From NCBI GenBank assembly GCA_964360335.1, contig CAYHVH010000020.1:1-14325 (forward strand): DNA of 14,325 nt, in the 5' to 3' direction. The position numbers were made by a program, and so were the translations under genes. The stretch's first letter is position 1, and each line of letters starts with the position of its first letter. The DNA is from CAYHVH01 sp964360335. Lineage in GTDB: Bacteria > Patescibacteriota > Doudnabacteria > UBA920 > 2-01-FULL-46-14. The notes under the pieces are model-generated. The model saw only the letters and a list, made by a program, of their open reading frames with translations. It was not told where the DNA came from and searched no databases. Shown here one piece after another: positions 14,129-14,325 of the stretch.

Positions 14129-14158
14129 AGAACAAAGGGACCTAAAGAGCAAAGGAAC
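14125..14158. repeat. Two-copy 17-bp tandem repeat
   Basis: The units are CTAAAGAACAAAGGGAC (14125-14141) and CTAAAGAGCAAAGGAAC (14142-14158), two differences. The first unit contains the stop TAA (14126-14128) of the hypothetical gene. The array abuts the terminator stem. Confidence 0.8.
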
Positions 14159-14181
14159 AAGCGGCGAAAAGCCGTTTTTTT
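14159..14181 (+). terminator. Rho-independent terminator
   Basis: The stem CGGC (14162-14165) / GCCG (14171-14174) has the loop GAAAA and can extend by G-T and two A-T pairs. Seven T follow (14175-14181). It lies about 30 bases after the stop of the hypothetical gene and would end the envelope-locus transcript. Confidence 0.8.
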
Positions 14182-14207
14182 GCTAATTTATTGCAATATG
14201 CTATAAT
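14180..14207 (+). promoter_or_regulatory. Probable extended -10 promoter for the second GxxExxY gene
   Basis: A perfect -10 TATAAT (14202-14207) is preceded by TGC (extended -10, TGnTATAAT). The -35 is weak: TTGCTA (14180-14185), 16-base spacer. Transcription from about 14214 would run through the octamer array into the second GxxExxY gene. Confidence 0.65.
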
Positions 14208-14214
14208 AAATTGG

Positions 14215-14248
14215 CTACGAAAATACGAATTTGTACGAAAGTACGAAA
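14215..14248. repeat. Diverged octamer array upstream of the second GxxExxY gene
   Basis: Four octamers of the pattern NTACGAAW start at 14215, 14223, 14233 and 14241 (spacers 0, 2, 0). They resemble the ATRCNAAT units flanking the GxxExxY gene at 13106, but the sequence has diverged. The array overlaps the expected transcription start of the promoter at 14202. A matching right arm would lie beyond the window. Confidence 0.65.
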
Positions 14249-14254
14249 CCAATT

Positions 14255-14325
14255 TTGAGGCCGGTAATAAAAAGAAAAGACCTTCTCTTTCCAGAACTCA
14301 GTTATCAGGTGATTGGAATTTTATT
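14255..14325 (+). CDS. GxxExxY family protein, 3' partial (second copy)
   Basis: From a TTG codon at 14255 the frame reads MRPVIKRKDLLFPELSY, then QVIGIL up to the window end. The FPELSYQVIGIL segment matches the YPELSYTLTGIC start of the GxxExxY protein coded at 13106. Only about 23 residues are in view, so the call rests on this N-terminal pattern and on the octamer array just upstream. The start codon is uncertain: no ATG is in frame between the array and the motif, and TTG at 14231 is also possible. The rest of the nuclease-like domain should follow outside the window. Confidence 0.68.
   Translation, partial: MRPVIKRKDLLFPELSYQVIGIL

Noticed and set aside
1..14325. Alternative genetic code (TGA as Gly, code 25)
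   Set aside because: TGA closes several genes at the expected family ends, and no in-frame TGA is needed to complete any protein.

Overview
The window looks like a chromosomal segment of an uncultured Candidate Phyla Radiation (Patescibacteria, Parcubacteria-like) bacterium. This is inferred, with no marker-gene test. The reasons are an envelope/secretion locus of the CPR type (membrane-anchored calcium-loop protein, Ig-like secreted protein, giant VirB6/TrbL-like protein, Pro-rich partner), a DUF348-G5-RlpA wall protein, GxxExxY genes, an almost complete lack of Shine-Dalgarno sequences, and palindromic repeats inside housekeeping genes. TGA ends many of the genes, so the code is standard bacterial code 11. 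All recognised genes are on the + strand.

Layout. 1-1970: UvrD/PcrA-type helicase missing its N-terminus, with several in-frame palindromic insertions. 1988-2956: DUF348-G5-RlpA-like wall protein. 2962-3048: a gene-less palindrome built from ten degenerate octamers. 3057-4070: rsmA (ksgA), carrying four GC-rich palindromic insertions, the last of which supplies its stop codon. 4084-4113: a strong extended -10 promoter. 4180-13025: five tightly packed genes, probably one transcription unit, for a VirB6-like membrane or secretion assembly. 13046-13543: a small putative mobile element whose GxxExxY (PDDEXK_3-type) gene sits exactly between two octamer arms matching the two halves of the palindrome at 2962-3048. 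13550-14128: a hypothetical helical protein, followed by a tandem repeat, a terminator and a promoter. 14215-14325: a second GxxExxY gene with its own octamer array, cut by the window end.

How the parts work together. The housekeeping genes (repair helicase, rRNA dimethylase, wall enzyme) appear to tolerate repeats that insert in frame in surface loops and termini, comparable to the Rickettsia palindromic elements. The locus from 4180 to 13025 plausibly builds one envelope-spanning apparatus. No ATPase gene is in view.

The strongest candidate for an undescribed system is the GxxExxY nuclease-like gene in a fixed frame of inverted octamers. An empty copy with near-identical octamer spacing lies about 10 kb away and a diverged copy begins about 0.7 kb downstream. 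This looks like an autonomous/non-autonomous element pair, or a nuclease paired with its own target or operator array.
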